NCBI RefSeq assembly: GCF_035920445.1
Contig: NZ_CP109162.1
Span: forward strand, 3,100,001-3,164,000
From: Nocardia sp. NBC_01730
GTDB lineage: Bacteria; Actinomycetota; Actinomycetes; Mycobacteriales; Mycobacteriaceae
Length of the DNA: 64,000 nt
Direction: 5' to 3'
The notes below the pieces were generated by a model. The model was not told the DNA's origin and made no database searches. It was given only the letters and a program-made list of their open reading frames with translations. This document shows, one piece after another, positions 55,871 to 63,663 of the stretch (its first letter is position 1; each line of letters begins with the position of its first letter). A program made the position numbers and the translations under genes.

Positions 55871-57114
55871 CGGCTCCCGGCGATGTCGTGGGCGAGGGCC
55901 ACCATCCAGGCGACGCCGGAGTTGAGCTGGCCGTTGATCGCATAGCCGTTGTGGCGGGTAATGGTGTCGGCGTAGTGCACCCAGACCGCGGGATCTAGCA
56001 GGTCGGCGTTGTCGGCGACCAACTGCCCCCACGCCGCACCTAGTTGCACGGCGAGTTTGGGCAGCAGCCCGATCGGGTTCGCGGCGACGGTGGCGGTGAT
56101 CTCGTTCCACCGCGTCGCCGCCGCACCGACCTCCTCGGGGCGCGGGGCGGGGATGCGGGGGTCGGCGGCGTCGATCAGCCGGCCCGCCAAACCCAGCTGC
56201 GGGGTGTAATCGAGGTTGCCGCCGCCGACCTGGAAGTCGTTGAGCACCACCGTGGTCCAGGCATCGCCCATGGCGGCGGAGAACAAGGCATTGAGCGAGC
56301 CGATCGCGGCCAGGGGGTCACGTAGGTCGGCTTGAGCGGCGATCTCCGCGCCCACCCGCAGCAGCGCGGCCCGAGCCGGTGCCGAGCAAGCCAGGTCCCC
56401 ATCTGCGCAGACGTCGGCGACTCTGCCGGTCAACGCCCCGTAGCTGGTCTCGCCATCAGCGATGCCGCCGCCACCAGCAGGAAGGTTGCCGATCTGCACC
56501 GCCGACACTGCGGCCCCGCTGGTGCCCGGTGCGGGATCCGGCGCCGTCTGTCCCGGCCGCCCGGGGAAGATCGGTGCGCCGAGGGCGCGGTCCGGGTGGG
56601 CGTATAGGGCGATCCCGGCGATCCGTTCCGGCCCGACCGGGCCGGTGCCCGCACCGATGTCGCGGGCGAAGGACGACATCGATTGCGCACCTTGGGAATA
56701 GCCGATGCCAGCGATCATCGTGCCGGGGCAGGTGTCGGCAATCTGAGTGACCGCGGCGTCGAGCTGACGTCGGGCGTCGGTTACTGACACCACATACGGG
56801 TCAGGCCCGCCACCGGGGACCGCACCACCGAAGCCCGCGCCATACGGGATGTAACTACGCTGCACCAGACCCGGGGCCGCGGACAGAACCGGAGCGATCA
56901 GCGCACCAACGACACCGGTGTCGGCCAGCGGATCCGCAATCGGTGAGGACTGGCCGGTGCCCTGGACACCCAGCACGTAGAGCGCGGGGCAACCGGGCCC
57001 GATCGGCACCGCCTCCGCGCTGCCGGTTCCGGTCGCGACACTCACCACGCCGATGGCCGTGGTCATCGCTGCTACTGCGGCGGTGCGCGTGCAACTGTTC
57101 GTGAAGGTAGTCAC
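55867..57114 (-). CDS. cutinase-family secreted esterase with intact active site
   Basis: A 415-residue secreted protein, starting at a GTG (57114) in the stop of the preceding gene. It has a signal peptide (AAVAAMTTAIGVVSVATGTGSAEA) and the cutinase motifs CPALYVLGVQG, Cys129 and the nucleophile elbow GIGYSQG with Ser140. Cutinases of mycolata hydrolyse esters, including mycolate and phospholipid esters. About 190 extra residues at the C-terminus match those of the Ser-less paralogue, so the pair arose by duplication of the whole gene. It may loosen or modify the outer mycolate layer during mating. Confidence 0.85.
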   Translation of the reverse strand: MTTFTNSCTRTAAVAAMTTAIGVVSVATGTGSAEAVPIGPGCPALYVLGVQGTGQSSPIADPLADTGVVGALIAPVLSAAPGLVQRSYIPYGAGFGGAVPGGGPDPYVVSVTDARRQLDAAVTQIADTCPGTMIAGIGYSQGAQSMSSFARDIGAGTGPVGPERIAGIALYAHPDRALGAPIFPGRPGQTAPDPAPGTSGAAVSAVQIGNLPAGGGGIADGETSYGALTGRVADVCADGDLACSAPARAALLRVGAEIAAQADLRDPLAAIGSLNALFSAAMGDAWTTVVLNDFQVGGGNLDYTPQLGLAGRLIDAADPRIPAPRPEEVGAAATRWNEITATVAANPIGLLPKLAVQLGAAWGQLVADNADLLDPAVWVHYADTITRHNGYAINGQLNSGVAWMVALAHDIAGSR

Positions 57115-58049
57115 GGCTGACCGACCCCCACTCCGGCACCGAACCCGGCGCCAACGGTGCCACCAGCGACCGCGCCGATGACAGCGGCAGGAATGCCCAC
57201 TACCGCGGCACCCACAGCCGCACCGACCGCGGCACCCAGAGCCGTTCCTGCCACGCCGGAGGTCACGGTTCCGATAACCGGCACCGGCACGACAGTGCCC
57301 AGCACGGCGCCCGCGACACCGCCGATCGTTCCGCCGATCAGGCCACCAACCACCGCTCCCGCAGCCGCCACCGGGGCACCGACGCCCGCGCCGCCCGCAG
57401 CGCCACCGATCCCGGCACCGGCCAAGGTCGCGCCACTGACCCGATCCGACCGCCCGGCGGGGATACCGACCGAATCCAGCGCGGTCGCGACCTGAGCTTC
57501 GGCACCCGCCGCGACGTCGTTGATCGCATCCGCACATTCCGGGGGCAGCCACTCCGGACGGGGGGCTTGCCACTGCCCGACGCGGATCATGTTCTCCGGC
57601 GCCTCGATCGGCGCGACCGCCGGCACCGGTTCGGGCAGATGCAGTTCCTCGATCCGGATCGGCTCCACCGGCTCCTCCGGCGGGGGCGCCGGACGCGACG
57701 ACGCCTCGTTGCGGACCTCGGGCGGCTGCTCGTAATACACCGGAGGCCGATCCGCTTCCGAGGCAGGCGAAGGCTCCGGTTCCGGAGGCGGTGGTGGCGT
57801 GGTCGTGCCCGGTTGGGCGGGGCTGGTGACCCCTGGTTGGTCAGCGATCACAGCGGGAGTGTCAGCGGCACTGGCCGTACCGGCTGCGGCGATCGCCATC
57901 GCCATCGGCACCGCCCCGGCCAGGAGTACGCGACTGCCACATCCGATGCTGAGGCTCGAGCTGATTCGCCAGTTCGCCGCACCGCGGCGCGGGTTTTCGG
58001 AGCCGATGGCACCAGCCGACCCAATGTGCAATTTCCTGAATTTGGACAT
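57111..58049 (-). CDS. secreted Pro-rich, glycine-zipper protein
   Basis: A 312-residue protein with three parts: a long exported leader with extra basic N-terminal residues (about 1-62, ending GTASA-A), a proline-rich acidic middle (about 80-165, PPPPPEPEPSP and PAPPPEEPVEP) and a C-terminal third made of Gly/Ala/Val repeats (GGLIGGTIGGVAGAV, AAVGAAVGAAVVG) of the glycine-zipper type that can insert into membranes. Such proteins could cross the wall with the Pro-rich part and form pores or tethers in the mycolate outer membrane. The ATG at 58049 is preferred (AAGGA upstream); an ATG at 58082 is in frame. Function inferred. Confidence 0.65.
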   Translation of the reverse strand: MSKFRKLHIGSAGAIGSENPRRGAANWRISSSLSIGCGSRVLLAGAVPMAMAIAAAGTASAADTPAVIADQPGVTSPAQPGTTTPPPPPEPEPSPASEADRPPVYYEQPPEVRNEASSRPAPPPEEPVEPIRIEELHLPEPVPAVAPIEAPENMIRVGQWQAPRPEWLPPECADAINDVAAGAEAQVATALDSVGIPAGRSDRVSGATLAGAGIGGAAGGAGVGAPVAAAGAVVGGLIGGTIGGVAGAVLGTVVPVPVIGTVTSGVAGTALGAAVGAAVGAAVVGIPAAVIGAVAGGTVGAGFGAGVGVGQP

Positions 58050-58177
58050 GCCAAATAAATCCTTCGTCCGAAAGGAAGACATGGGAATTAGTGATGAGAA
58101 TGGCGGCTACGAAGCCGGGCCGCAGCTCTCCCAGAAGGGCGTCTGCCTCTGGGAGAGCGCATCTCAGGGCGACTGTG

Positions 58178-58285
58178 TCAGATAAAGGGCAGGATGAGCG
58201 CCAATGCCCGCGTCGCCACGGACAAGCCGTGAGACAGCATCGACAGGCCGGTGTTCACCAAACCAATAATCACGAACGGGTCCAA
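58178..58285 (-). CDS. 35-aa hydrophobic peptide at the head of the operon
   Basis: A TTG at 58285 preceded by AAAGGAAACAGCG opens a 36-codon frame. The peptide begins L/M-D-P-F-V-I-I-G-L and is hydrophobic almost throughout, with one Asn, one His and one Arg, so it would form a single membrane helix. The good ribosome binding site and lack of any other gene in this gap support it. It is the first gene of the minus-strand operon and too short for normal gene callers. A toxin-like or channel-associated micropeptide are possible readings. Confidence 0.45.
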   Translation of the reverse strand: MDPFVIIGLVNTGLSMLSHGLSVATRALALILPFI

Positions 58286-58897
58286 CGCTGTTTCCTTTCA
58301 ATCGGTTCGAACTTTGCTCATTCATCCAAACCGCGAAACATGCTGGAAAGCTAGGGTTCTGACTCATCTACTTTTATGTACATACAGAATCGTGAGATTG
58401 CTATTTCCTGGCTGATCAGGGAGTTTTCTGACGGACTAAGGAAGAAATCTTGAGAGAAGATTCTGTCTGAATCTGCTGCCGTGCAGCCGCTTCCACGTGC
58501 TGTCTGCCACAGGTTGCTGCCTGGCGCCCAGCTACCTGTGCGATCGCTGACGAGATCACCCTTGCCGCCGTCGACCCGTTCTGGTGGCAGCGAAACAATC
58601 CCAGGGCTGGGCTCTCCTCTGGCACGCTGGGCCGGGCGAAGGAGGAAGCTCGGGGGCAAGCTCCAGACGATGGTGGGGTTCGAGGTATCGGGTGCCGTGG
58701 ACTTCGTCTGAAGTTCTTTGCGGTGGTTGCACGCAGAGTTGGGTCCGTCGTCCCAGGCATCAGTCCATGTGAGACCGCACGTTCGATCCTCATCGACTTC
58801 AAGGGAACCGAATCATCCGCCATGACGTCCAAACCTTTAGTCGCCCAATTGCGCTGCGGCGCCTTCCGACGAAACACGCACGGACACAGGAGGAATC
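58286..58897. promoter_or_regulatory. 612-bp divergent control region between the two operons
   Basis: This region separates the long minus-strand conjugation operon from the forward operon starting at 58898. Several open frames cross it, but none has a ribosome binding site or recognisable content. The part from about 58310 to 58480 is clearly richer in A/T than its surroundings, as expected of promoters, and holds the inverted repeat AATCTT-gagag-AAGATT at 58446-58462. Divergent promoters controlled by one of the regulators at the right end of the window are likely. Confidence 0.5.
58446..58462. promoter_or_regulatory. short inverted repeat, operator candidate
   Basis: AATCTT and AAGATT form a perfect 6-bp inverted repeat around a 5-base centre (GAGAG). 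The size and spacing suit a homodimeric XRE-type repressor. It lies about 160 bp upstream of the first conjugation gene and 435 bp upstream of the forward operon, in the A/T-rich segment. There is no T-run, so a terminator is unlikely. Confidence 0.35.
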
Positions 58898-59005
58898 ATG
58901 TCACTCGGCAAGTTGATCAACCGCGGCACGTCTCGGTACCCTCGACCTCCTCGAGCGCGTTACGTCGCGACGGTGCTGAAGCTTCGCGGCTTGGCCGCGG
59001 GGTGA
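58898..59005 (+). CDS. 35-aa basic peptide at the head of the forward operon
   Basis: An ATG at 58898 is preceded by AGGAGGAATC, a near-perfect ribosome binding site, and opens a 36-codon frame that ends seven bases before the start of the protease gene. The peptide (MSLGKLINRGTSRYPRPPR, then a hydrophobic end) is strongly basic with eight Arg and two Lys. No family recognised. The initiation signal and position make a real translation product likely; a leader for coupled translation, a regulator or a substrate of the adjacent protease are options. Confidence 0.5.
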   Translation: MSLGKLINRGTSRYPRPPRARYVATVLKLRGLAAG

Positions 59006-59011
59006 TGCAGG

Positions 59012-59512
59012 GTGGATGACTCGACACGGCGAGTATTCGACGCCCGGGCCAAAATTGCCCACCTGGTTCCGTCGCCCTGGGACCGGGACAGGTTCCTGGC
59101 TGCGCTGGGGGTCTGGCGCGGTCGTCCGATCCAGCTGATGCCAGTGGAATCCAGTGTGCTCCCTGATGTGTGGAATCTCGGGCGCGGTGCACCCTGCGGA
59201 TTGTGGCTCGACACCGAGTCAGCGGATGTGGTCGCGTACTCCGCTGGCACCACCAGCTTCCATGTTGATCAGATCCTGTGGCACGAGGTTGGTCACATGG
59301 TGCTCAACCACAACGCGGGCACGGGAGACCTGGCTGGGTTGCGGCTGCTGTTGCCGAACATCGACCCAGCGACGATCCGGCGGGTGCTGGGGCGAAGCGA
59401 GTTCGCCGACGGCCAGGAAGAGGAGGCGGAGGTGTTCGCCGATCTGATGCTGTCGAGCACGTCGCGGTGGCGGGCGAGCCGGCCGATGACGTCGCTGTGG
59501 GGAGAGCATTGA
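59012..59512 (+). CDS. ImmA/IrrE-like metallopeptidase
   Basis: A 166-residue protein with the zinc motif HEVGH (His91-Glu92-His95, in ILWHEVGHMVLNH) followed by an acidic helix with EEEAEVFADL that supplies the third ligand, as in ImmA/IrrE proteases. ImmA-type enzymes cleave XRE repressors to induce mobile elements or stress genes. The start is a GTG seven bases after the small-peptide stop. The stop overlaps the TTG start of the next gene, so the operon is coupled. Candidate substrates are the DNA-binding proteins at 62026-63098 or the partial XRE regulator at the right edge. Confidence 0.82.
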   Translation: MDDSTRRVFDARAKIAHLVPSPWDRDRFLAALGVWRGRPIQLMPVESSVLPDVWNLGRGAPCGLWLDTESADVVAYSAGTTSFHVDQILWHEVGHMVLNHNAGTGDLAGLRLLLPNIDPATIRRVLGRSEFADGQEEEAEVFADLMLSSTSRWRASRPMTSLWGEH

Positions 59513-60669
59513 CCTCGTCGGCACCGGCGCCGGTTGCCTGGGCGGTTCTCGGGTTCAGCGTGGCGGCGTTGGTGTTTCGGCTGCTGTGGTTTTCGGTTGG
59601 TGCCCGCCCGAGTGAACGTCTGATCACTTATGGCCTGCTGTTCGGCACGGCGTCGGGGTTACTGCGTGAGCGTGTGGTGCAGGATTGGCTCGCGCAGGTA
59701 GGTGCTTTCAGTGTCGCGTTTACCCGGCAGTTGTCGGCGGCGGTCATGGTGGTCATGTTCGCGCCGCTGCTGCTGCTGGTGGCCTCGTGGTCGGAGCGCA
59801 CGCCAGCACATGCTGCCCGCATGAGCCGGCTGGTGTGGGGCACCGTCTGTGTGTCAGCTGCACTGATGCTGATTGTGGGAACTCACTCGCGGGAACTGGG
59901 CGATTACATCGACCGGACCGAGGGCTGGCAGACCCCGGTGTACTTCGCGATTTTCTCCGCCTGGTGCGGCGTGCCCGGTGTCCTGATGGTGACGACGAGC
60001 GTCAAGGAGCTTCGGGCCGGACACCTGCGGCCCCTGCACCGGCTGACCTACCTGTTGATCGTGATCGTCGGCATCTGGGCGCTGGAAGAAGCACTGTTGA
60101 TCGTTGTCTCATCGCTGTGCGCGGCAACCGGCACTGGCAGTGCCTTCGTCGAATTCCGTGTCGGGGCAAACGAAAACAACTACACCTACATGCTCGGCGG
60201 CGGTGCCCTGGTCGCCGCGGCTGGGGTAGCGACCGAGTTCATGCGGCAGCTGCGGATCGATCCCGCCTCGCGCGCCATCCGGCAGCTGACCCCGATGTGG
60301 AAGGAGCTGGTGGGGGCGTGTCCGGAAATCCCGCGCCCCACGGGGCAAGCCGCCGCGGTGAGCCCCCGGCGCCGCGTACACCGGATGACCGTCGAGATCA
60401 GGGATTCACTTCTGGTGCTGGGACGTTACACCGAACCGGTCACCGAGGACGTCGCAGGGCCAGCCGGTGAGGCGATTCAGATCGCACGTGCGTTGCACCG
60501 CAAGCAATCCGGTGCCGCGGCCGGGCAGTACCGTCGGCTACAGGCGTCGGCGCCGGGCAGTGACATCGTCGATGAAACCCGTGCCCTGCGCAGAATCGCC
60601 AACCACTGGCATGAGGCGCGAAACCATGTGCATGCCACCCCGCTACTGGATGGAGACCGAGCGAAGTGA
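59509..60669 (+). CDS. MAB_1171c-like integral membrane protein (DUF6545 type)
   Basis: A 386-residue protein whose first 245 residues hold about six or seven membrane helices, followed by a soluble C-terminal domain with ELVGACPEIPRP, RRRVHRMTVEIRDSLLVL and a histidine-rich end. This matches the family called MAB_1171c putative transporter (DUF6545), which is often next to ImmA/IrrE-like proteases in mycolata and Streptomyces. The TTG at 59509 overlaps the protease stop and follows GGGGAG; a GTG at 59497 is the alternative. It might sense a membrane signal and pass it to the protease. The stop overlaps the P450 start (GTGA). Confidence 0.75.
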   Translation: MTSSAPAPVAWAVLGFSVAALVFRLLWFSVGARPSERLITYGLLFGTASGLLRERVVQDWLAQVGAFSVAFTRQLSAAVMVVMFAPLLLLVASWSERTPAHAARMSRLVWGTVCVSAALMLIVGTHSRELGDYIDRTEGWQTPVYFAIFSAWCGVPGVLMVTTSVKELRAGHLRPLHRLTYLLIVIVGIWALEEALLIVVSSLCAATGTGSAFVEFRVGANENNYTYMLGGGALVAAAGVATEFMRQLRIDPASRAIRQLTPMWKELVGACPEIPRPTGQAAAVSPRRRVHRMTVEIRDSLLVLGRYTEPVTEDVAGPAGEAIQIARALHRKQSGAAAGQYRRLQASAPGSDIVDETRALRRIANHWHEARNHVHATPLLDGDRAK

Positions 60670-62069
60670 CGACAACACCGGCCCCGCAGCGGATTAGATC
60701 CAGTGATCGGGTGCTTCCGCATCCGCCGTACCGGATCCCGTTCCTCGGCGATGTCTGGGATCTGCACGTGACGGATTCGAGCCAGTGGGGCATGCGTGGC
60801 GCGCAACGTTACGGCGACCTCTACGAGCGGAACATCTTCGGCACACGGGTGACCTATGTGTGCGACCCGAAGCTACTGCGCGAAATCAACGATGACACAC
60901 ACTGGGCGAAATTCCTCGGCGTCCCGATCGGCACGCTGCGGACGGTGGCTCGCGACGGGCTGTTCACCGCGTTCAACAGTGAACCGAACTGGGCCAAGGC
61001 ACACGCGATCTTGGCGCCCTCGTTCACCGCGACAGCGATGCGCAGCTACCACGCCACCATGCAGGCCCGCGCAAACGAGCTGATCGAGCACTGGGCAGGC
61101 CGCAGCGATAGGTGGGTCGACATCCCCCACGACATGAACAAGGTTGCGCTCGAGGTCATCGGGCGCTGCGGCTTCGGGTATTCGTTCGGTTCGTTCGATC
61201 GCACCGATCCGCATCCGATCGTGGCCGCAATGCTGCGAATCCTCACCTACGTCAACCGCTCCGCCTACAGCCATCCGCTGCTGGAGCGGACGCTGCACCG
61301 GGAACAGCGAACTCGGCATCTGGCCGACATCGACTACGTCAACCGAGAGGTCGACTCAGTGATCGCGCAACGGCAGCGAGACGGCGCCGGCGAGCACGGC
61401 GACCTACTGGACCGGATGCTCACCGCGGCCGACCCGGAGACCGGGCAACGACTGGACCCGGAAAACATCCGCTACCAGATTCTCACTTTCCTTGCCGCAG
61501 GCCACGAGACCTCGGCGGGGGTGATGGCGTTCGCCCTGCACTATTTGTCGATTCATCCGGAGATCGTCGACCGCGCACGCAAGGAGATCGACGAGATCTG
61601 GACCGGTGACGAGCTGGCGTTCGAGCAGGTCGCCAAGCTGCGCTACGTGCGACGCATTGTCGATGAGACTCTGAGGTTGTGGCCCACCGCCCCGGGTTAT
61701 TTCCGCAAGGCCCGCCAGGACACGATGTTGGGCGGCAAGTACCCGTTCCAGCGCGGTGAGTGGGTGTTCATCGTGCTGTTACAGCTGCATCGCCATCAAC
61801 TGTGGGGCGATGACCCGCAACGCTTCGACCCTGACCGGTTCCTGCCCGAACGAGTGCGGGCACGCCACCCCGAGTTGTACCGGCCGTTCGGGGTAGGGAT
61901 GCGTGCCTGCATCGGCCGCCAGTTCGCGTATCACGAGATCGTGCTCGTGCTGGCCACGATCCTGCGCAACTATGACCTCACACCCGACCCCGCCTATCGG
62001 CTGAAAGTCAAGGAAACGATCACCCTCAAGCCGGATCGGTTGCGCCTGAAGGTAGCTCGGCGCAGCTAG
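60666..62069 (+). CDS. cytochrome P450, CYP102-like haem domain
   Basis: A 467-residue P450 with all motifs: I-helix AAGHETS (278-282), ExxR in DETLRLWP (Glu334-Arg337) and haem loop RPFGVGMRACIGRQFA with Cys415. The sequence is closer to the CYP102/eukaryotic-type class (BM3 haem domain) than to classical bacterial P450s, but no reductase domain is fused and no redox partner is encoded nearby. It probably hydroxylates a lipid or fatty acid. The GTG at 60666 overlaps the stop of the MAB_1171c-like gene, so it belongs to the protease operon. The last 44 bp overlap the convergent EspR-like gene. Confidence 0.88.
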   Translation: MTTTPAPQRIRSSDRVLPHPPYRIPFLGDVWDLHVTDSSQWGMRGAQRYGDLYERNIFGTRVTYVCDPKLLREINDDTHWAKFLGVPIGTLRTVARDGLFTAFNSEPNWAKAHAILAPSFTATAMRSYHATMQARANELIEHWAGRSDRWVDIPHDMNKVALEVIGRCGFGYSFGSFDRTDPHPIVAAMLRILTYVNRSAYSHPLLERTLHREQRTRHLADIDYVNREVDSVIAQRQRDGAGEHGDLLDRMLTAADPETGQRLDPENIRYQILTFLAAGHETSAGVMAFALHYLSIHPEIVDRARKEIDEIWTGDELAFEQVAKLRYVRRIVDETLRLWPTAPGYFRKARQDTMLGGKYPFQRGEWVFIVLLQLHRHQLWGDDPQRFDPDRFLPERVRARHPELYRPFGVGMRACIGRQFAYHEIVLVLATILRNYDLTPDPAYRLKVKETITLKPDRLRLKVARRS

Positions 62070-62466
62070 GTTCGATCCCGTGCCGTTGGCACATGCGTAG
62101 CGAGTCAGCTAGTGCTTTTCGGTCGGAGGTGCCCGGGCTGCCGCGCAGGCGGACCCGGCGCACTCCGGCCTCACGCAAGGCTCGCAGCAGATCCAGCTGG
62201 ACGTACGCGTCGACCACTCGTTGCACATCCCCGGCCTCAATCAAGAACCACGGTTCCTGCTTGAAGTGCCGGGCCACCGCGGTGAGCAACTCCGTTGACG
62301 ATGCGCCGGCGGTACCGGCGCGCAGCGCGGTCAGATCGTCGGCTGATACCTCGATACCTCGATCACGCAGCGCCGCGGCAACGAACTCCACGGCGGGTTC
62401 GCCTTCGGTAGGGCTGTGCAATGCACGGAACAACACATCGACACGTTCCGCCAACGACAGGTTCAT
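62026..62466 (-). CDS. EspR-like DNA-binding regulator
   Basis: A 146-residue protein similar in layout to mycobacterial EspR: an N-terminal helix-turn-helix (SLAERVDVLFRAL, then VEFVAAALRDRGIEVSADDLTALRAG) and a C-terminal helical dimerisation part with YVQLDLLRALREAGVRRV. EspR is a nucleoid-associated regulator of ESX-1. The ATG at 62466 overlaps the stop of the upstream regulator gene (ATGA). Convergent with and overlapping the P450 gene by 44 bp. A likely repressor or activator of the divergent operons. Confidence 0.7.
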   Translation of the reverse strand: MNLSLAERVDVLFRALHSPTEGEPAVEFVAAALRDRGIEVSADDLTALRAGTAGASSTELLTAVARHFKQEPWFLIEAGDVQRVVDAYVQLDLLRALREAGVRRVRLRGSPGTSDRKALADSLRMCQRHGIEPSCAELPSGATDPA

Positions 62467-63098
62467 GCCTCCGCCTCCGCCAAACGGGTCTCGAACCGCT
62501 GCCTCATCGACTTGTCGAGGTCGATATGTAAGCCAGCCAGCCACCGCCGATACAACGCTTCCTCCTCGTCATCACACTGGTCGACTACACGATCCAGAAA
62601 CGGGCCCAGAACCGCCACCAACGGACCCAACGCCCCACCCTGGCGGCGGTTCGCTTCGAGCAGTTGGGTGACGTACCGGGCATACAACGGCTGAATCGCA
62701 GCGTCGAGTCGCTCGGTGGCTACCCGCATGGCCGGGGCACAGGATTCGGCTAGATCCCCGATCTCATGTGCGACGGTAATCAGCTGAGTAACGACCGCAC
62801 CCTCGACATACACCCCGCGCGGACCGACGACGATACCCGATCTGCCCGCCACCGGCCTGGGCTTGCCACTGCTGTAGTAGACGTCCTCCGCCGATCCAGG
62901 CTCCCACTCCAGTCCCACGTTGAGCTTCCGTAAGGTCTTCGGCTTCACATTCCGAGCCTCAGCACGCTCGATAGCGAGCAGCGTCGGCTCCGTCGGACCC
63001 CCGTGCAGGTACACCTGCCTCCTCGATCGAGGGGGTGTGAACTCCGCCATGCGCGCGAGCACTGCATCGGCCAACCGCCTCGCACATGCGTCATCCAT
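62463..63098 (-). CDS. XRE-type regulator, first gene of the regulator pair
   Basis: A 211-residue protein. The first 85 residues have the pattern of an actinobacterial XRE helix-turn-helix with a long loop: LADAVLARMAEFTPPR, then GGPTEPTLLAIERAEARNVKPKTLRKLNVGLEWEPGSAEDVYYSSGKPRP, where the end G-L-x-W-E-P-G-S-A is characteristic. The C-terminal part is helical with an acidic EEEALYRRWL segment. It could be a target of the ImmA/IrrE-like protease encoded in the convergent operon. It starts 51 bp from an operator-like 17-mer, and its stop overlaps the EspR-like gene start. Confidence 0.7.
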   Translation of the reverse strand: MDDACARRLADAVLARMAEFTPPRSRRQVYLHGGPTEPTLLAIERAEARNVKPKTLRKLNVGLEWEPGSAEDVYYSSGKPRPVAGRSGIVVGPRGVYVEGAVVTQLITVAHEIGDLAESCAPAMRVATERLDAAIQPLYARYVTQLLEANRRQGGALGPLVAVLGPFLDRVVDQCDDEEEALYRRWLAGLHIDLDKSMRQRFETRLAEAEA

Positions 63099-63148
63099 CG
63101 AGCCACCTCCCGAGGGTATGACCGTTCACAGGCATCTGCGCCATCCTA

Positions 63149-63285
63149 ATACGAAAATTATGCGCAGACGAGCCCCAGCATGTCGGGCATCTGATCCGAG
63201 TGTCGCTATGTGCCAGGTGTTCTGAGTTCTGCAGTCGCATGCTCTCCAGTTGATCTTCGAGCCAATTTGCGTATTATTTTCGTAT
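63149..63285. promoter_or_regulatory. pair of matched 17-mers in inverted order, operator/promoter candidates
   Basis: GCGTATTATTTTCGTAT at 63269-63285 (+ strand) and GCGCATAATTTTCGTAT at 63149-63165 (- strand) agree at 15 of 17 positions and point away from each other 120 bp apart. Both are A/T-rich islands in GC-rich DNA and each lies just upstream of a start: the XRE-type regulator (63098, -) and the frames to the right (+). They look like twin operators or twin promoter elements of a divergent regulatory unit. Confidence 0.6.
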
Positions 63286-63487
63286 GTTAGCAAACGGGCG
63301 CCCTTTCAGGATGGGCGCTGCTGGAGTCGCGCCTGCGAGAGCCTTACTGGCGAGAAGGACGGATTGGACGAGGCCACTGGACGGAGAACAACTCCCCGAC
63401 CGTCCCGGTCGAGTAACCCCCGATGCGGCGCCCGGTACCGACGGCGCAGCCACCTCACAGGTACGACTAGCGGCGAAATTGACTTAG
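63284..63487 (+). CDS. doubtful 67-aa open frame
   Basis: An ATG at 63284 at the edge of the right operator-like 17-mer starts a 67-codon frame with no ribosome binding site; leaderless translation is possible. The composition (Arg/Ala/Pro/Gly) is that of chance GC-rich frames, and no motif is seen. It is listed because the gap to the next gene would otherwise be 560 bp. Confidence 0.2.
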   Translation: MLANGRPFRMGAAGVAPARALLARRTDWTRPLDGEQLPDRPGRVTPDAAPGTDGAATSQVRLAAKLT

Positions 63488-63663
63488 CGACAACAGATTT
63501 CTACGACTTGACCGCATGGACCGGGAAATTCTGCGCGGCTGGCAACGCACTAGCCACGCGGTGGCATTGCGCACGATCGCCGGATCAGAGCAGGGGAAGC
63601 CGATCGTCACATCTCTGCGTGTACCTGTTCCGTAAGCAACCAGAGAAAAGGGGGGGAGCCCGC

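Noticed and set aside
58351..58877. minus-strand frames in the divergent control region (for example 58351-58659)
   Set aside because: No ribosome binding site, no domain, and the A/T-rich part fits promoters better.
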